Assembly (NCBI RefSeq): GCF_018320785.1 | Contig: NC_054872.1 | Location: 39,296,551 to 39,360,550, forward strand | DNA length: 64,000 nucleotides | Source: Cheilinus undulatus | Taxonomy: Eukaryota > Chordata > Actinopteri > Labriformes > Labridae | Direction: 5' to 3' | In this document: positions 61,516 through 64,000 of the stretch, piece by piece | How positions within the stretch are numbered: the stretch's first letter is position 1 | How the letters are laid out: each line of letters opens with the position of its first letter | Made by a program: the position numbers and the translations under genes | Notes under the pieces: generated by a model | Database searches by the model: none | Told to the model about the DNA's origin: nothing | What the model saw: only the letters and a program-made list of their open reading frames with translations

Positions 61516-62415
61516 CTCTTTCTGCCTCTGCTAAAAAAGAAAACAGCTATTGATATTTTTAATCAGGCATTGAAACACTTGTCCTGGGAGCCCGAATGTA
61601 ATCCATCTCACTGTCGGCTCTTGTCATTTTATCCTCTGCTCCCCCGGTGAAAACCGTGTAAAAGCAGTCCAGCGAGACTGATCAGGACCATATTGATTTG
61701 ATTCACTGTAATTTATTGGCCAGAGAGTTCTTGTGTGGTTGCTTTATGTGCCTGTAAAAGAATATTGAAAAATTCAGCCAGGGTTTCTCGGTTTGAATCT
61801 GTAATGCAACACAAACACAAACAAGAGAGAGGACTGGCAGCCAAATACAAAAACAGAATATTTTTCTGTTTTCTTCACATACAGAATACAAATAGACAAA
61901 CTGCACACAGCAGTAAAATCTCTGAAAATCAATGCATCTTTACAAGAATGCCTCTGAAAATTGCCCATACACCACTTAATCTTCAGACGAGACAGCCAGT
62001 GTAATTCAACTTGGCTCAACTTAAGTCAGGCTAACAAAAACACAAAATAGATGTTTAGCTTGGGATCATTTACAGTCCAGAAAACATGGAGTGAAGTCTA
62101 GGAGGGAGGAAAGAGTGTGTACCTTACTAATGGCTTTTTACCCCCAGAGCCCACTCTGTGTTTATCTATAGATTTAGTCCTCTGCTCTGCTCAAAGAAGC
62201 CCTTATATCCTTTGCTTACGCTCTGATACATTAATTGAAAGTACCGTAAAACTTCTATTAGTTGCTCTGGCTTTTGTTTACTTCTTTCTATGAAATTACC
62301 ACACCTAGGTTAAAAGGCTTTTAAAGCCAAAATATGTATAATTTCCACACTGAAATGTCTATTGAGTAAAACCTAACTGCCTTAACAAGGTGGCTATTGT
62401 GACAGATGTAGCATA

Positions 62416-64000
62416 CACTATATGGACAAAAGTATTCAGCCATCTGCCAGTTACCCATATAATAATATTGTATTCAAATACATGTACTTTAAAATGGAGC
62501 TGGCCCCCAAGGTTTTGGAGAGTTTCTGTGGGAATGTGTGCCCATTCATTCTGTAGAGCATTTTTGAGGTCGGGCACTGATGTTGGGCAAGAAGGCCTGG
62601 CTTGCGAACTCCGTTCCTGTTCATCCCAAAGGTGTTCAACAGGTTTGGGGTCAAGGCTCTCTGCAGGCCAGTCAAGTTCTTCCATACCAAACTCATCAAA
62701 CCATGTCTTTATAGTCCTTGCTTTGTGCCCTGGAGCACAGTCATGTTGGTATAGAAAAGGGTCTTCCCCAAATTGTCGCCACAAGTTCGAAGCATAGCAT
62801 TGTCTGAAATGTCCTGGTATACTGAAGCATTAAGACTGCTGTTCACTGGAAATAAGGGGCCTAACCCAAACCCTAAAAAACAGCCCTAAAACATAATCTG
62901 TGCTACACCAAACTTCACAGTTGGCATTGACACAATACAGTCAGGCAGATAATGTTCTCCTGCTGTCTGCCAAACCCAGACTCACCCATCTGACTGCCAA
63001 AAAGAGCAGCGCGATTCGTCACTCCACAGAACTAGGGCTGGACAATTTACAAAAGTAATCTAATTTTTTTTCCCAAATATTGTGATTTCAATTTAATATG
63101 TGATTATTCTTGGGTTGATCATGTACTTTTTGACGAATTCAAGAAATGAATAATTCTATAAATAAGACCATGTGTATTGAAAACAATGAAATTATTTCTG
63201 GAGCAATTAATACATCATAGCATGAATCTGAGTATGGGGGTGCAGCAAGCTTTAAGCTATAAAGGAGGCAGCTGGGATCGGGGAGGTGAGGCTGGCTACC
63301 AGCCCATCACAGCTGGAGCCTGACTTTCGTGAAGTAACGCTAGGCTTCATCAGTTTCAGACAGAATAAGCTAACTAATTTTGCTCATATTGCAAATGTGA
63401 TGTTATTTGCTTTGTTTAAGGGCATTATCATTATGTCCCTCATTTTGATTAAGAAAAACATACATAAAACACAAATAGGAGGATTTTTCTAAACCATTAT
63501 ATGAAAAACTGACACTTGAATGTTTGCATAATGTGCTTGAAATCTCTGCCGCTGCAAAAAATTTATTTATTAAACTGGTATTTCAAAACATTTCAAGTTA
63601 AAGAAATATTGCAACTTCTGCGATTTGAAAATTGCAGCAGGCCATATTGTGATTTAATCTAATTTGCGATTGATTGCCCTACACAGAACACATTTCCTCT
63701 GCTCCACCATCCAGTGTTAGTGTGCTTTACTCCACTCCATCCAATGCTTGGCATTGGACTTGGTGGTGTGAAGCATGCATGCAGCTGTTCGGCCATGGAA
63801 ACCCAACCCAGGAAGCTCCCACTGCACAGTTTTTGTGCTTACATTAATGCTGGTGGTCTTCAGCTATAAAATCAGAAGAGCGTTTGCGACTTTTACTCAC
63901 CATGCGCCATAGCAGTCATTGACCCTGCTCTGGGATTTTATGTGGTCTTACGCTTTGTGGCTGACTTGCTGTTGTTCCTAAATGCTTAAACTTTTAATGA
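62416..64000 (-). mobile_element. Tc1-like element running off the right edge, split by a hAT-like insertion
   Basis: The left terminus is CACTATATGGACAAAAGTAT, flanked by TA (62414-62415). On the minus strand 62784-62540 encodes the catalytic half (YQHDCAPGHKARTIKTW, ELDWPAES, EHLWDEQER). WSDES (first aspartate) is near 63015. The DPKP replacement of the usual SPDLNP, together with stops, shows decay. 63033-63681 is a later insertion, and the element resumes at 63690 (CATTTCCTCTGCTCCACC). Confidence 0.82.
63033..63681. mobile_element. hAT-like non-autonomous element nested in Tc1
   Basis: Perfect 8-bp duplication CACAGAAC at 63025-63032 and 63682-63689. The ends TAGGGCTGGACAAT and ATTGCCCTA are imperfect inverted repeats. 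Subterminal motifs (ATTGTGATTT at both ends, inverted) reinforce the pairing. The interior is non-coding. The end sequence is related to that of 9071-9524. Confidence 0.85.

Noticed and set aside
62390..62797. 135-residue plus-strand ORF near the right edge
   Set aside because: Antisense of the Tc1 transposase catalytic region encoded on the minus strand.

Overview
The window is nuclear DNA of a teleost fish, probably a percomorph. The evidence is intron-split vertebrate genes with GT/AG junctions, about 63% A+T intergenic sequence, and a dense, strongly nested population of Tc1/mariner, hAT, piggyBac and Harbinger DNA transposons plus LINE fragments typical of fish. There are no bacterial-style operons, rRNAs, tRNAs or CRISPR arrays that I can see.

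Layout. (1) 1-12.35 kb, plus strand: the last four coding exons of an Argonaute gene, best matched to AGO3. They are followed by a gene-poor stretch that probably is a very long 3' UTR ending at an AATAAA near 12.33 kb. Several small inverted-repeat transposons sit in it. (2) 12.4-37.8 kb: no host gene that I can support. It holds a Tc1-type element split by a hAT-like insertion, a 2.1 kb pyrimidine-rich degenerate minisatellite (15.3-17.5 kb), a LINE reverse-transcriptase remnant, several decayed Tc1 copies, a Harbinger-like element and dispersed repeats. (3) 37.8-50.3 kb, minus strand: a complete gene for a two-Ig-domain, single-pass membrane protein of the CD2/SLAM/HEPACAM type. I assembled it from five coding exons whose phases all fit (271 residues); an upstream noncoding exon is likely. 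Its introns are filled with transposons and degenerate tandem repeats. (4) 51.6-56.3 kb: two tandem-repeat fields (a 153-bp unit; a degenerate 'GGGCACTTTATCATG' array with a LINE tail inside). (5) 56.8-57.2 kb, plus strand: the promoter, a leader exon and a signal-peptide exon of another secreted or membrane protein gene, whose remaining exons I could not find before the right edge. (6) 57.9-64 kb: Tc1 remnants, a YMDD-type reverse-transcriptase fragment and, at the right edge, a Tc1 element carrying a nested 649-bp hAT-like insertion with a perfect 8-bp target duplication.

How the genes relate. AGO3 acts in cytosolic small-RNA silencing and is unrelated to its neighbours. The minus-strand Ig gene and the plus-strand signal-peptide gene start about 6.5 kb apart, head to head. 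They may be members of one receptor family, but only the signal exon of the second is visible, so this is speculative. I found no clearly new molecular system. The most informative new items are the reconstructed Ig receptor and the nested-transposon and minisatellite structures.
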